A stretch of 64,000 nucleotides of DNA. Origin: Gammaproteobacteria bacterium. Lineage in GTDB: Bacteria > Pseudomonadota > Gammaproteobacteria > Steroidobacterales > Steroidobacteraceae. Below are positions 9,569 to 18,215 of the stretch, in pieces; the first letter of the stretch is position 1; every line of letters starts with the position of its first letter. The notes under the pieces were generated by a model. It saw only the letters and a program-made list of their open reading frames with translations. It had not been told where the DNA came from and made no database searches. The DNA lies in assembly GCA_021323735.1 (NCBI GenBank), contig JAJPKM010000026.1, positions 23,750 to 87,749 of the forward strand, read 5' to 3'. The position numbers were made by a program, and so were the translations under genes.

Positions 9569-9584
9569 CCGCTATTTATAGCGG
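9569..9584 (-). promoter_or_regulatory. Intercistronic hairpin between puuA and potF
   Basis: A perfect 6-bp stem (CCGCTA/TAGCGG) with a 4-nt loop lies in the 46-bp gap between the puuA stop and the potF start. It is not followed by a T tract on the minus strand, so it is more likely to affect mRNA processing or relative expression of the binding protein than to terminate. Confidence 0.45.
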
Positions 9585-9589
9585 ATTGA

Positions 9590-10927
9590 CTAGACATTCA
9601 ACAACAAATGTTCGCGCTCCCAAGAACTGATCACCTGCGCAAAGGTCTCGTACTCGGCTTCCTTGACGGCCGTATAGGCCAGCACGAAGCGGTCGCCGAA
9701 CAGGTCCACCAGCGGCTTCGACTCGCGCAGCAGCCGCAGTGCCTCCGCCAAGGTACGCGGCAACGCGATGGCCAGATCGTAGGCGCTGCCGCCGATAGGC
9801 TCGGAGGGTTTCAGGCCCTCCATCATCCCGAGGTAGCCGCAGGCCAGGGATGCAGCGATGGCCAGGTAGGGATTTGCATCCGCTCCCCCTACCCGATTCT
9901 CCACGCGCCTTGCATCGGGACCGGACATTGGGACCCGCAATCCCGCGGTGCGGTTGTCGTAGCCCCAATGCACATTGATGGGGGCCGAGGAGTAGCGGCT
10001 GATACGCCGGTAACTGTTCACGTTGGGGCAAAACAGGGACATCGCGCCCGGCAGATACTTTTGCAGACCCGCGATGTGACCGAAGAACAATTCCGAGGGC
10101 GAACCATCGGCGGTGCTGAAGATATTCTTGCGGGTCTTCGAATCGATGATGCTTTGATGCAGGTGCATCGCGCTGCCGGGCTCTTTGGCCATCGGCTTCG
10201 CCATGAAAGTGGCGTACATCTTGTGGCGCATGGCCGCCTCACGTGCCGTGCGCTTGAACAGGAAAGCCTGATCGGCAAGGCTCATCGGATAACCGTGCAG
10301 CAGGTTGATTTCCATCTGCGCCGCACCCGACTCGTGAATCAGCGTATCGATCTCGATGTCCTGCGCCTCGCAGAACGAGTACATGTCGTCGAACAAGGGA
10401 TCGAACTCATTGACCGCGGCAATGCTATAGGCCTGGCGGCCGATCTCCGGACGCCCCGAACGGCCCACCGGCGGCTTCAAGGGGTAGTCGGAGTCGATAT
10501 TCGGTTCCACCAGGAAAAATTCGAGTTCCGGCGCGACCACCGGCTCCCACCCCTGAGCCTCATACAACTGCAGCACGCGCCGCAGCACGTAACGCGGCGC
10601 CATGGTCACCGGCCTGCCGTCGCCGTAGAAGCAATCGTGAATCACCTGCGCGGTCGGCTCCGCGGCCCAAGGCACGACGCGCACGGTCTTCGGATCCGCC
10701 TTCAACACGATGTCGATGTCCGAGGGGTTCATCGCGCTTTGGTCCTCGGGGTAATCTCCCGTAACCGTTTGCAGGAAAATCGCTTCCGGCAGCCGCATGC
10801 CCTCTTCTTCGGCAAATTTTTCCGCCGGCATCAGCTTGCCGCGCGCCACGCCGGCCATGTCCGGAATGATGGCTTCGACCTCCGAAATGCCGTGTTCTTT
10901 CAAGAATTGTTGAATCGTGCTCGCCAT
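9590..10927 (-). CDS. puuA: Gamma-glutamylputrescine synthetase PuuA
   Basis: Glutamine-synthetase-fold ligase that joins glutamate to putrescine with ATP, the first step of the Puu pathway. It has 445 residues. The N-terminal part carries the GS beta-grasp (IPDMAGVARGKLMPAEKFAEE), and the catalytic part has metal-binding segments (ELEFFLVEP; GAAQMEINLLH) and KEPGSAMHLHQS in place of the GS nucleotide loop. Context (puuD 3 bp upstream, puuB divergent, potFGHI downstream) supports PuuA over a nitrogen-assimilation GlnA. Confidence 0.93.
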   Translation of the reverse strand: MASTIQQFLKEHGISEVEAIIPDMAGVARGKLMPAEKFAEEEGMRLPEAIFLQTVTGDYPEDQSAMNPSDIDIVLKADPKTVRVVPWAAEPTAQVIHDCFYGDGRPVTMAPRYVLRRVLQLYEAQGWEPVVAPELEFFLVEPNIDSDYPLKPPVGRSGRPEIGRQAYSIAAVNEFDPLFDDMYSFCEAQDIEIDTLIHESGAAQMEINLLHGYPMSLADQAFLFKRTAREAAMRHKMYATFMAKPMAKEPGSAMHLHQSIIDSKTRKNIFSTADGSPSELFFGHIAGLQKYLPGAMSLFCPNVNSYRRISRYSSAPINVHWGYDNRTAGLRVPMSGPDARRVENRVGGADANPYLAIAASLACGYLGMMEGLKPSEPIGGSAYDLAIALPRTLAEALRLLRESKPLVDLFGDRFVLAYTAVKEAEYETFAQVISSWEREHLLLNV

Positions 10928-10930
10928 ATC

Positions 10931-11686
10931 TCACCTTGAAGCAATCGCGCGCCGACGGCTGGCAGTGCCAAATTCCGCGAACAACGCGCTGGAAAACGGA
11001 TCGCGTGCAAACTGCCACTCCGGATGCCACTGCAGCCCCAACGCGAAAGTCGGTGAATCCGCAACGCGAAACGCTTCAATAACGCCATCCGGTGCACGCG
11101 CCTCGATGGCCAGACCGTCCCCCAGTTTTGCAACCCCCTGCCAATGCAGGGAATTCACTTTCAAACGATCCCGCCCGGCAATTTTCCGAAGTTGCCCTCC
11201 AGGCTCGAGCAGCACCTCGTGCGCGGGGGCGTATTGCACGTCCAGCGGCATGGATTCGTCGTCGCGGTGATCCAGGTTTCCATTCACCTCGTGCAAGCGG
11301 GGATTCAGTGTGCCGCCGAAGGCAACATTCATCTCTTGAAATCCACGGCAGATCGCCAGCACCGGCAGTCCTTGCGCGATGGCCCGTGGAATCAACGGAA
11401 GCGTCGTAGCATCCCGATCTGGGTCATGCAGTGTTCCCGGCTCACTGGCCGGTCCTCCGTAGTGTTGTGGTTCGACATTCGACGCGCTGCCCGTGAGCAG
11501 CAATCCGTCGCAGGCATCCAACAAGGACGGCAAATCAATTTCAGACCCCAGCGCCGGAACGAGCACCGGCACCGCGTTCGCGCCCTTGGCGACGGCTTCG
11601 ATGTACTTCTCGCCGACCATGTGGAAATAGTGCTTTCCATACAGCCGGCGATCAGCCGGAATTCCTATGAGCGGCAGGCGCGACAT
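10931..11686 (-). CDS. puuD: Gamma-glutamyl-GABA hydrolase PuuD
   Basis: Class I amidotransferase-like hydrolase that releases glutamate and GABA at the end of the Puu pathway. The 251 residues match the family length. The nucleophile elbow AICRG places the catalytic cysteine at 113 (Cys114 in E. coli), and LQWHPEWQ supplies the His and Glu. Oxyanion region: LLLTGSASNVEP. It is the first gene of the minus-strand run; an AT-rich near-palindrome starts one base upstream of its ATG. Confidence 0.93.
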   Translation of the reverse strand: MSRLPLIGIPADRRLYGKHYFHMVGEKYIEAVAKGANAVPVLVPALGSEIDLPSLLDACDGLLLTGSASNVEPQHYGGPASEPGTLHDPDRDATTLPLIPRAIAQGLPVLAICRGFQEMNVAFGGTLNPRLHEVNGNLDHRDDESMPLDVQYAPAHEVLLEPGGQLRKIAGRDRLKVNSLHWQGVAKLGDGLAIEARAPDGVIEAFRVADSPTFALGLQWHPEWQFARDPFSSALFAEFGTASRRRAIASR

Positions 11687-11702
11687 GTTTAAAATATTAA
11701 AC
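11687..11702. promoter_or_regulatory. AT-rich inverted repeat at the puuD start, candidate operator
   Basis: GTTTAA and TTAAAC arms surround an AATA centre directly upstream of the puuD ATG (16 bp). A related sequence lies at 11897-11910, where the minus strand reads GTTTAAAATTTTAT. Both share GTTTAAAAT followed by TTA. The second lies 22 bp before puuB. The pair brackets the 245-bp puuD-puuB divergent spacer and could be an operator pair. Confidence 0.4.
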
Positions 11703-11896
11703 GTCCGGATGGACGACTAAACTTTGATAACGACAGTATTACACCACACCGACCACACCCCGTGCCGATTCCGCGCGCAGAAAGAGCCAAGATTTAGGCA
11801 TTTCCAGCACTTAGGCGTGCTTTGTGCGATGCAACAACATTGCCTTTTTATGGAAAACCTCTGTAGGCTCACAGGCACTTCATCCTGTCAATAGCC

Positions 11897-11910
11897 ATAA
11901 AATTTTAAAC
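11897..11910. promoter_or_regulatory. Second AT-rich motif upstream of puuB
   Basis: The sequence contains the perfect palindrome TAAAATTTTA (11898-11907), extended by AAC. It matches the 11687-11702 site in inverted orientation and lies 22 bp upstream of the puuB ATG. It may be an operator half of the same regulator or simply an AT-rich promoter element. Confidence 0.35.
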
Positions 11911-11931
11911 ACTTTCGAACCGAAGAACCCG

Positions 11932-13212
11932 ATGCGCCTGTCGTTTCCCCCAGCCCGCTCCTACTACCTCCTCGGCAATGCGGCGGCGCCCCGCCCCGCC
12001 CTGCAGGGCGAGATCAAGGCGGACGTCTGCGTGCTCGGCGGCGGCATCGCGGGGTGCTCGGCCGCGCTACACCTGGCACAAAGAGGCTACCGAGTCGCGC
12101 TGCTCGAGGCTCGGAGCGTGGGCTATGGAGCCTCGGGCCGCAGCGGCGGCCAAACCATTTTCGGATTGGCGGCGAGCCAGCAGAAGCTCAGCGTGGAGGT
12201 GGGAAGAGCCGATGCACATCGATTGTTCAACCTCTCGGTCGAGGCATTGGATCTCACGCAATCGCTGATTCGCGAACACGCCATCGATTGCGACTATCAC
12301 CCCAACCATGTGCACGTCGCTCTGAAAGCCCGCCACGTGCAGGAACTTCGCCAATGGGCCGACGAGCTCCGCGATGAATATGCCTACGAGTCGGCAAGCA
12401 TGCTGGATCGCGAGGAAACTCACGCCCATGTGCACAGCGACCGATATCTTGCAGGGCTGCTCGACCGCCGCAGCGGACACCTGCACCCCCTCAAGTACAC
12501 CCAAGGTCTGGCGCGCGCCGCGGAAGCCGCCGGCGCCGCCATCTATGAGACTTCGGAAGTGCTGCACTACCAGGACGGACCCCAGGTATCCGTACACACG
12601 GCACAGGGCACCGTACGCTGCGCCCATCTGGTGTTATGCGGCAATGCCTACATCGGTGCCGTGGCCCCGGCGCTGGCGCGGCGGATCCTGGGCGTGGGCA
12701 CGTACATCATCGCGACGGAACCGCTCGGCGAGGCGATGGCTCACGACCTGCTGCCCACCAACGCCGCCGTTGCCGACATCAACTGGATTCTGGATTACTT
12801 CAGGCGCTCACAGGATCATCGCCTGCTGTTCGGCGGACGAGTCAGTTACAGCTCGGTGCAACCACCGCGCCTCGCCGATTCCATGCGCAAGCGCATGGTG
12901 CGTGTCTTCCCGGCGCTGGCGCACGCCAAGATCGACTATGCCTGGGGCGGCTACTTGGACATCACCCTGAGCCGAGCGCCGAACTTTGGGCGCCTGTCGG
13001 CCAATGTGTACTACCTACAGGGCTTTTCCGGCCACGGCATCGCGCTGGCAGGGCTGGCAGGCAAACTGGCGGGTGAAGCGATTGCCGGTACCGCGGAGCG
13101 TTTCGACGTGTTCGCACGCATTCCGCACCGGGATTTCCCCGGCGGCCCCATTTTCCGGCGGCCGTCGCTGATGGCCGCCATGCTGTACTACCGGCTGCGG
13201 GATTTGCTTTAG
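11932..13212 (+). CDS. puuB: Gamma-glutamylputrescine oxidase PuuB
   Basis: FAD-dependent amine oxidase of the DAO fold that converts gamma-glutamylputrescine to the aldehyde, with H2O2 as by-product. It has 426 residues. The dinucleotide motif VLGGGIAGC lies at ~34-42, followed by the GYGASGRSGGQ segment typical of PuuB/OrdL. The C-terminus has the second FAD contact (LQGFSGHGIALAG). ATG 11932 is chosen; an upstream in-frame ATG at 11824 would place 36 unrelated residues in the promoter region. It diverges from puuD. Confidence 0.92.
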   Translation: MRLSFPPARSYYLLGNAAAPRPALQGEIKADVCVLGGGIAGCSAALHLAQRGYRVALLEARSVGYGASGRSGGQTIFGLAASQQKLSVEVGRADAHRLFNLSVEALDLTQSLIREHAIDCDYHPNHVHVALKARHVQELRQWADELRDEYAYESASMLDREETHAHVHSDRYLAGLLDRRSGHLHPLKYTQGLARAAEAAGAAIYETSEVLHYQDGPQVSVHTAQGTVRCAHLVLCGNAYIGAVAPALARRILGVGTYIIATEPLGEAMAHDLLPTNAAVADINWILDYFRRSQDHRLLFGGRVSYSSVQPPRLADSMRKRMVRVFPALAHAKIDYAWGGYLDITLSRAPNFGRLSANVYYLQGFSGHGIALAGLAGKLAGEAIAGTAERFDVFARIPHRDFPGGPIFRRPSLMAAMLYYRLRDLL

Positions 13213-13222
13213 GACGCGCTCC

Positions 13223-13633
13223 TCAGCTCGGTTTTTCGGAGGCGGCGAAGCTCGCGGACAATTTCTGACCGGTATCGAGCAGCGTGACGGAATTCAAACC
13301 CCCGCCGTGAGAGCCGTCGCGCAACGGATTGAATTCGACACTGACTCGATCGCCGGGCTTGATCGAATTGCGGGTCCAACCGCCGCGCGTCAGTACACCC
13401 GGGCTGGTGGTTTCGAAGCTCCACTCCTGCGGCTCGCCACCGCCCTCCGGCTGCACCACCACCCAAATCACGGAATGGGGGTTGGTCCATTGAAAGCTCT
13501 TCACGGTGCCCTTGAACGTCAGTACACGGGTCCGATCATAGACCGCGAAGGAGTGGTGCGCCGCGACCGGCCATGACGCCAGGGCCGCTGCCGCCAACAG
13601 GATTGTGCCGAGGGCGTGCTTCAACCGTGACAT
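13223..13633 (-). CDS. Small exported DUF6152-like protein
   Basis: An exported protein of 136 residues with a signal peptide ending near PVAAHHSF. The mature part (HHSFAVYD, then KGTVKSFQWTNPHSVIWVVV) matches the DUF6152 pattern as I recall it, a small beta-barrel-like family of unknown function frequent in soil Proteobacteria. In-frame starts exist just upstream (13651, 13654), but the signal peptide fits ATG 13633. It lies directly downstream of another exported protein, probably cotranscribed. Confidence 0.75.
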   Translation of the reverse strand: MSRLKHALGTILLAAAALASWPVAAHHSFAVYDRTRVLTFKGTVKSFQWTNPHSVIWVVVQPEGGGEPQEWSFETTSPGVLTRGGWTRNSIKPGDRVSVEFNPLRDGSHGGGLNSVTLLDTGQKLSASFAASEKPS

Positions 13634-13751
13634 CTTCAATCGTGAAATCATCATTCCTGCCCGATTCATTACTTGATTCGCTGACGCTTTCATTGGTGCT
13701 GGATTGGTAGCCTGATTCATTTCCGCTTTCATTCGTCTCTGCTTTGACCTG

Positions 13752-14573
13752 TCATTTCGAGTCGGAACCCACCGGTACGCCTTGGTGGAACTTGATGGGC
13801 GCAAAAATCGAATTGCCATCCTTGTCGACGGCGTCGTTGTAGCTACCCTGCTCGCAAACGCCCTCGACGATGTCGTATTTCTGCGCCCGCTGCCGAATGT
13901 ACTTGCGCGTGGTCTTCCATGGTTTGGACAGCAGCTTGTTCGCGGTAATTTCCAAATCGTCGGCCAATGTGTGGCCATCCAATATATGGATACGTTCGAC
14001 GATATGCATGTCGCCGTTGTTCGGCACACCCACCGCTTCATTGACCGCGAGATAAGCCTGCGGCAGCAGTGCGACGGTGTCCACCACCAGCGTCTGTCCC
14101 TCCCAATGGCCTATCGAGTGGCCGTGGAAGCTGGGGTCGGGGTCCTGAGGATGCGGCCGGCCGTCGGTATAAATGCGGCGCAATCGATTGCCGTCGCCCT
14201 CGCCCAGCAGCGTGACCCGTCCCGGCGTCAGCAGTATCTCGAATGCATTGTGCGTGATGAGCATGTAGCTCGGCATCCCGGTCGGGAAACAGTGGTCAAT
14301 GATCGGGAACGGCCGGCCGGCTTTCTCTTCGGCGTACATGTGCTCGACCTGCTTGGCGATCTCGGGCTTCCAAGGCGGCGGATTGCTGCGCTCTTGCGCG
14401 ACTTGATCGCTGATCAGCGGCGTCCACACCCCGCCTAAGTCCGGCAGCTTCGCCATGGCCTGCCAATCGCTCAAGGTCGGCGGCGGATTGATCGGTTCAT
14501 TCCCGGCGGCCGCGAACGCAGTGTGCGCCGCAATGCCAAAGCCTATCAGGGGCCAGAAGCGATGGATTTTCAT
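13752..14573 (-). CDS. Exported protein of unknown function
   Basis: Secreted protein of 273 residues with a signal peptide (about residues 1-22, ending AAHTAFA). I do not recognise a catalytic motif. A conserved-looking core reads LGGVWTP, then LLGEGDGNRLRRIYTDGR and GHSIGHWEGQTLVVDTV, seen in proteins often encoded beside DUF6152 genes in soil bacteria. Three Cys/His-rich spots (IIDHCFP, GVCEQG) are present but form no known metal motif. The gap to the DUF6152 gene is 118 bp. Confidence 0.75.
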   Translation of the reverse strand: MKIHRFWPLIGFGIAAHTAFAAAGNEPINPPPTLSDWQAMAKLPDLGGVWTPLISDQVAQERSNPPPWKPEIAKQVEHMYAEEKAGRPFPIIDHCFPTGMPSYMLITHNAFEILLTPGRVTLLGEGDGNRLRRIYTDGRPHPQDPDPSFHGHSIGHWEGQTLVVDTVALLPQAYLAVNEAVGVPNNGDMHIVERIHILDGHTLADDLEITANKLLSKPWKTTRKYIRQRAQKYDIVEGVCEQGSYNDAVDKDGNSIFAPIKFHQGVPVGSDSK

Positions 14574-14613
14574 GCGCGCAAAGATTACCCGAAGCCGGCC
14601 CCAGGTGGCCAGA

Positions 14614-16779
14614 TTATTTGAATTTCACGCTGAAACAGCGGTGGATGCGCGCGTGGCGTTCAAAATCCTTCGGGATGGTCGCCGCGCTCAAGTCCTCGAT
14701 GGCGAGGTCGGCGAGGGCCGCTTCGTCCAATTTGAAACGGGTGTAGTTGGTGGAAAATACCAGGCGGCCCGAAGCCCGCAGAAGCTTCAATGACCGACGA
14801 ATCATCCCCACGTGATCGCGCTGCACATCGAGCACGCCTTCCATACGCTTGGAATTGGAAAAGGTAGGCGGGTCCAAGAATATGAGATCGAATCGCGGAC
14901 CTCGCGACTCCTGCTCCTCGAGCCAGGCCAGGCAGTCCGCGCGGTACAATTCGTGGTTGGTGCCGGGAAAGCCGTTGAGCAGCAGATTCTCGTGAGCCCA
15001 ATCCAGATAGGTGTTCGAGAGATCGACGCTCGTGGTGCTGCGTGCCCCACCCGCCGCGGCGTACACCGTCGCCGAACCGGTGTAGCAAAACAGATTCAGG
15101 AAATCCGTGTCCTTTGCCCACTCACGCAGCTTGGCGCGCATGATGCGATGATCGAGAAATAGCCCGGTGTCCAAGTAGTCGCGGAAATTGACCCAGAATT
15201 TCAGTCCGCCCTCCTGGACGGCATGCCGCTCGGCGGCATTGGCGCGCTTTTCATATTGTTCGGCACCCTTCTGCGGTTTGCGCACGCGCGAATGAATCTG
15301 CATCAGGGGAACGCCCAGCACTTCGGGCAATACCGCCAGCACTTCGCGCCGCCGCTCGCGCGCGCTCTCCTGATTGACCGTCTTCGGTGGTGCGTATTCC
15401 TGCACATACGCGTGTCGCGCCGCCCGGCCGTAAAGATCGATGGCAAAGGCGTACTCCGGCATGTCCGCGTCGTATACGCGAAAACAATCGATGCGTTCGC
15501 GTTCCGCCCAGGGGTCCAGGCGCTGCAGGTTCTTGCGCAGGCGGTTGGCGAACATTTGCGCGCCCGGGCGGCTCGACCAATCGGCGCGCACCTCTTCGGC
15601 CGGCCGTTCCGCGCTGGCTTCATTCACGTCGAAGCGCAGAAGGCGGCACTCGATGGTGCCGTTGAACACGCGATGCGTGCGCTTGGCAAAAATCCCTAAG
15701 TTGCGCGCCAGCGGCGGGTTGCCGGTGAGAATCGCTGCCTGCCAGCCCTGGAACCTGTCGCGCAGCGCCGCGCCAAGCTCGGAGTACAGTGCCGGCAGTC
15801 CCGACTCCGCGCCAATCCGCTCGCCATAGGGCGGGTTCGCGACCACCAGCCCCAGGTCAGCCTTGGGCCGCGTCACTTCGCTCAAGGGTCGCTTCTCGAC
15901 ATGCAACCACTCGCCGACGCCTGCTTGGCTTGCGTTGGCGATGGCCATGCGCACCGCCTCGGAATCGATGTCCGAACCGAGTATGCAGCGCCGCGGCGTA
16001 CGGGCCGCCCGCCGAGCGCGGGCTTCCGCGCCCAATCGAGCCCATAGTTCTGCGTCGTGACCGCGCCAACCCAGGAATCCAAAGTACTCGCGCTCCAGCG
16101 CCGGAGCTGCATCCGCCGCGATCAGGGCACCCTCCGTCAGGAACGTACCGGAACCGCACATGGGATCCAGGAGCAGCCCGCCCTGCTCTGCGATGCCTGA
16201 CCATCCGGCGCGCAGCAGTACGGCAGCCGCAACGTTCTCCTTCAGGGGTGCGCGGCCGCCTTCGCTGCGATAACCCCGCCGATGCAGACTTTCGCCGGAG
16301 AAATCCACCGACAGCAAGGCCGTGGGACCCTCGACATGCAAGTGCAGCAGCACATCGGGACGCTCGGGCTTTATGTTCGGCCTCTCGCCGGTCGCATCGC
16401 GTAAATTGTCGCAGACTGCGTCTTTGAGCAGCTGGGAGCCGTAGATCGTATGCCGGATGGACTCGTTCCCGCCGCTGCTGTCGCACGCCAGAGTCGCGCC
16501 CGGGGCGATGTGCTCGCGCCAGTCGATACGCTTTACCGCCTCGTAGACGCTCTTCGAGCTGCCCGCGTCGATGGATCCCAAACTCAAGAGCACGCGCGTG
16601 GCGGTTCGCGACCATAGGCAGGCCCGGTAGCCGACTTCGAGCGTGCCTTGAAACTTGACGTCATGGCTGCGTTCGCGAATGTCCTGCGCGCCGAACTGCG
16701 CCAGCTCTTCTGCCAAAACGGAGGCGGCACCCACCGGGGCGGTGGCGATCCAATAGCGAATGTTGTCGTCGGCGCTCAA
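14614..16779 (-). CDS. rlmL: Bifunctional 23S rRNA methyltransferase RlmKL
   Basis: Methylates G2445 (N2) and G2069 (N7) of 23S rRNA. The 721 residues match the fused gammaproteobacterial form (702 in E. coli). An N-terminal THUMP region is followed by the RlmL domain (LLDPMCGSGTFLTEGA; VVANPPYGER) and the RlmK domain (FLNLFCYTGSATVYAA; FLDPPTFSNSK). The start is TTG 16779, overlapping the upstream stop in a TTGA; no in-frame ATG is close. It is the second gene after the exonuclease/GIY-YIG gene. Confidence 0.95.
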   Translation of the reverse strand: MSADDNIRYWIATAPVGAASVLAEELAQFGAQDIRERSHDVKFQGTLEVGYRACLWSRTATRVLLSLGSIDAGSSKSVYEAVKRIDWREHIAPGATLACDSSGGNESIRHTIYGSQLLKDAVCDNLRDATGERPNIKPERPDVLLHLHVEGPTALLSVDFSGESLHRRGYRSEGGRAPLKENVAAAVLLRAGWSGIAEQGGLLLDPMCGSGTFLTEGALIAADAAPALEREYFGFLGWRGHDAELWARLGAEARARRAARTPRRCILGSDIDSEAVRMAIANASQAGVGEWLHVEKRPLSEVTRPKADLGLVVANPPYGERIGAESGLPALYSELGAALRDRFQGWQAAILTGNPPLARNLGIFAKRTHRVFNGTIECRLLRFDVNEASAERPAEEVRADWSSRPGAQMFANRLRKNLQRLDPWAERERIDCFRVYDADMPEYAFAIDLYGRAARHAYVQEYAPPKTVNQESARERRREVLAVLPEVLGVPLMQIHSRVRKPQKGAEQYEKRANAAERHAVQEGGLKFWVNFRDYLDTGLFLDHRIMRAKLREWAKDTDFLNLFCYTGSATVYAAAGGARSTTSVDLSNTYLDWAHENLLLNGFPGTNHELYRADCLAWLEEQESRGPRFDLIFLDPPTFSNSKRMEGVLDVQRDHVGMIRRSLKLLRASGRLVFSTNYTRFKLDEAALADLAIEDLSAATIPKDFERHARIHRCFSVKFK

Positions 16780-18215
16780 GAAACGCAGGCTTCCTTGGCG
16801 GCGCGCAGATCATGCCAGACGAGATTGGGATGATTCGAGAAATAACGCAGCAGCATCTTGTAGACATCGACATCGAAGACACCGTATGCGTGCCGCGTAC
16901 TCAAGGCCGCCAGTTCTTCCTCGGTTCGAGCAGAACCCAAGTACATCCAATGTTCGAGCACGTGGAACTCGCCTTCCAATGTACCGTCGGACGAGAACTC
17001 GCCCACCGCCCGTTCACGCAGCGCGATGCGTCCGGGGAAAGGCCAGCTCTTGATTTTCAATGCCGACAGGGCCAGTTGCACCCGCATGTTGTGCAGCATG
17101 AGCGGCTCCTTTCCGGTACACGCGCCGCGGCACTTGCCGATCTGCGAGGCGAAGCAGGAACCGGAACTCTCCTCCAGCCCCAGCACCTTGAGACACAGCT
17201 GTTGGGCACGGGCAATGTCGGCGAGCGCCTTGAGCGCATCCTTCTGCGAGTGAAACACGCCGAAGCTCTGCGCAAGATCTTCGGTTTCCAGGGTATCGAT
17301 GCGGCGGATTTGCACACGACCGGAAGAGTCGGCCGCCGGCCGCAGTGTGACCGCTTCGGTGTGGCTCTTATGATGCCGGTTATGCAGCGGCTTTTGCGAC
17401 CGGGTCCAGCTCGACTCGAGGAGCATGGCGCCGAGTTCGCCCGCGGTCTGCACCCAGTCGACACGCTGTACCAGGGCGCCCCATGTCCGCCCGCGCGGGC
17501 CCGCGCGCTCATCGGCGAGCTGCGCCAGAATCCTGCTGCGCAGCGAATTGCTCCTGCCGATGTACAAGAGGACATCGTTCTCGCCGAAGAATCGATACGC
17601 TCCCGGCGTGTCCGGCAGTTCATCCGCCAGACCCGGCGGCAAATGCGCGGGCAGCTTCGGCGTTGAAAGCGCGGCCTGCGCGGCTGCGGCGGCCAGCGCT
17701 TGCGCCGGTATTTCGCGCTTAAGCTTCAGCCACAGGTCCTTGAGCACCCGCGCATCGCCCAAGGCGCGGTGCCGGGCGCTGCAGGCCAGGCCATGACGCT
17801 CGATCAAGGCATCCAAGTTGTGCCGGGCATGTTCGGGAAACAGGCGACGTGAGAGCTTGACAGTGCACAGAACTTCGGCCGCGTAATCCACGCCGACTTT
17901 GCGAAATTCGCCGCGCAGAAAGGAGTAGTCGAAGCGCGCATTGTGGGCGATGAACACCGCACCGCGCAGCTTTTCGAGCACCGTTGCGGCGATGTCCGCG
18001 AAGCGTGGCGCTTCGGCCACCATCTCGCTACTGATGCCGGTGAACGCTTCGATGTAGGGGGAAATCGAGCACTCGGGATTCACCAGGGAACTCCATTCAT
18101 CGACCAGCACGCCGTTTTGGACACGCACCACGCCGACTTCGGTGATGCGATGGCAGGCTGGGTTGGCACCTGTCGTTTCCAAATCAACGAATACTAGGTG
18201 GTCAGCCGCGTCCAT
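16776..18215 (-). CDS. DEDD exonuclease/GIY-YIG endonuclease fusion
   Basis: A nuclease fusion of 479 residues. Residues 1-170 are a DnaQ-like 3'-5' exonuclease with VFVDLETTG, HNARFDYSFLR and HRALGDARVL for the acidic metal ligands. Residues ~200-290 are a GIY-YIG domain (DTPGAYRFFGENDVLLYIGRS, with R and E further on) like the N-terminus of UvrC or Cho, and the remainder is UvrC-like with a Cys cluster (CFASQIGKCRGACTG). Such fusions are thought to act in nucleotide excision repair. ATG 18215 overlaps the aguB 3' end by 14 bp. The 3' end overlaps rlmL by 3 bp. Confidence 0.88.
   Translation of the reverse strand: MDAADHLVFVDLETTGANPACHRITEVGVVRVQNGVLVDEWSSLVNPECSISPYIEAFTGISSEMVAEAPRFADIAATVLEKLRGAVFIAHNARFDYSFLRGEFRKVGVDYAAEVLCTVKLSRRLFPEHARHNLDALIERHGLACSARHRALGDARVLKDLWLKLKREIPAQALAAAAAQAALSTPKLPAHLPPGLADELPDTPGAYRFFGENDVLLYIGRSNSLRSRILAQLADERAGPRGRTWGALVQRVDWVQTAGELGAMLLESSWTRSQKPLHNRHHKSHTEAVTLRPAADSSGRVQIRRIDTLETEDLAQSFGVFHSQKDALKALADIARAQQLCLKVLGLEESSGSCFASQIGKCRGACTGKEPLMLHNMRVQLALSALKIKSWPFPGRIALRERAVGEFSSDGTLEGEFHVLEHWMYLGSARTEEELAALSTRHAYGVFDVDVYKMLLRYFSNHPNLVWHDLRAAKEACVS

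Noticed and set aside
9608..10939. Long plus-strand open frame (443 codons) across puuA
   Set aside because: It is antisense to a well-supported PuuA, is rich in Arg/His/Gln and has no motif; typical of high-GC shadow frames.
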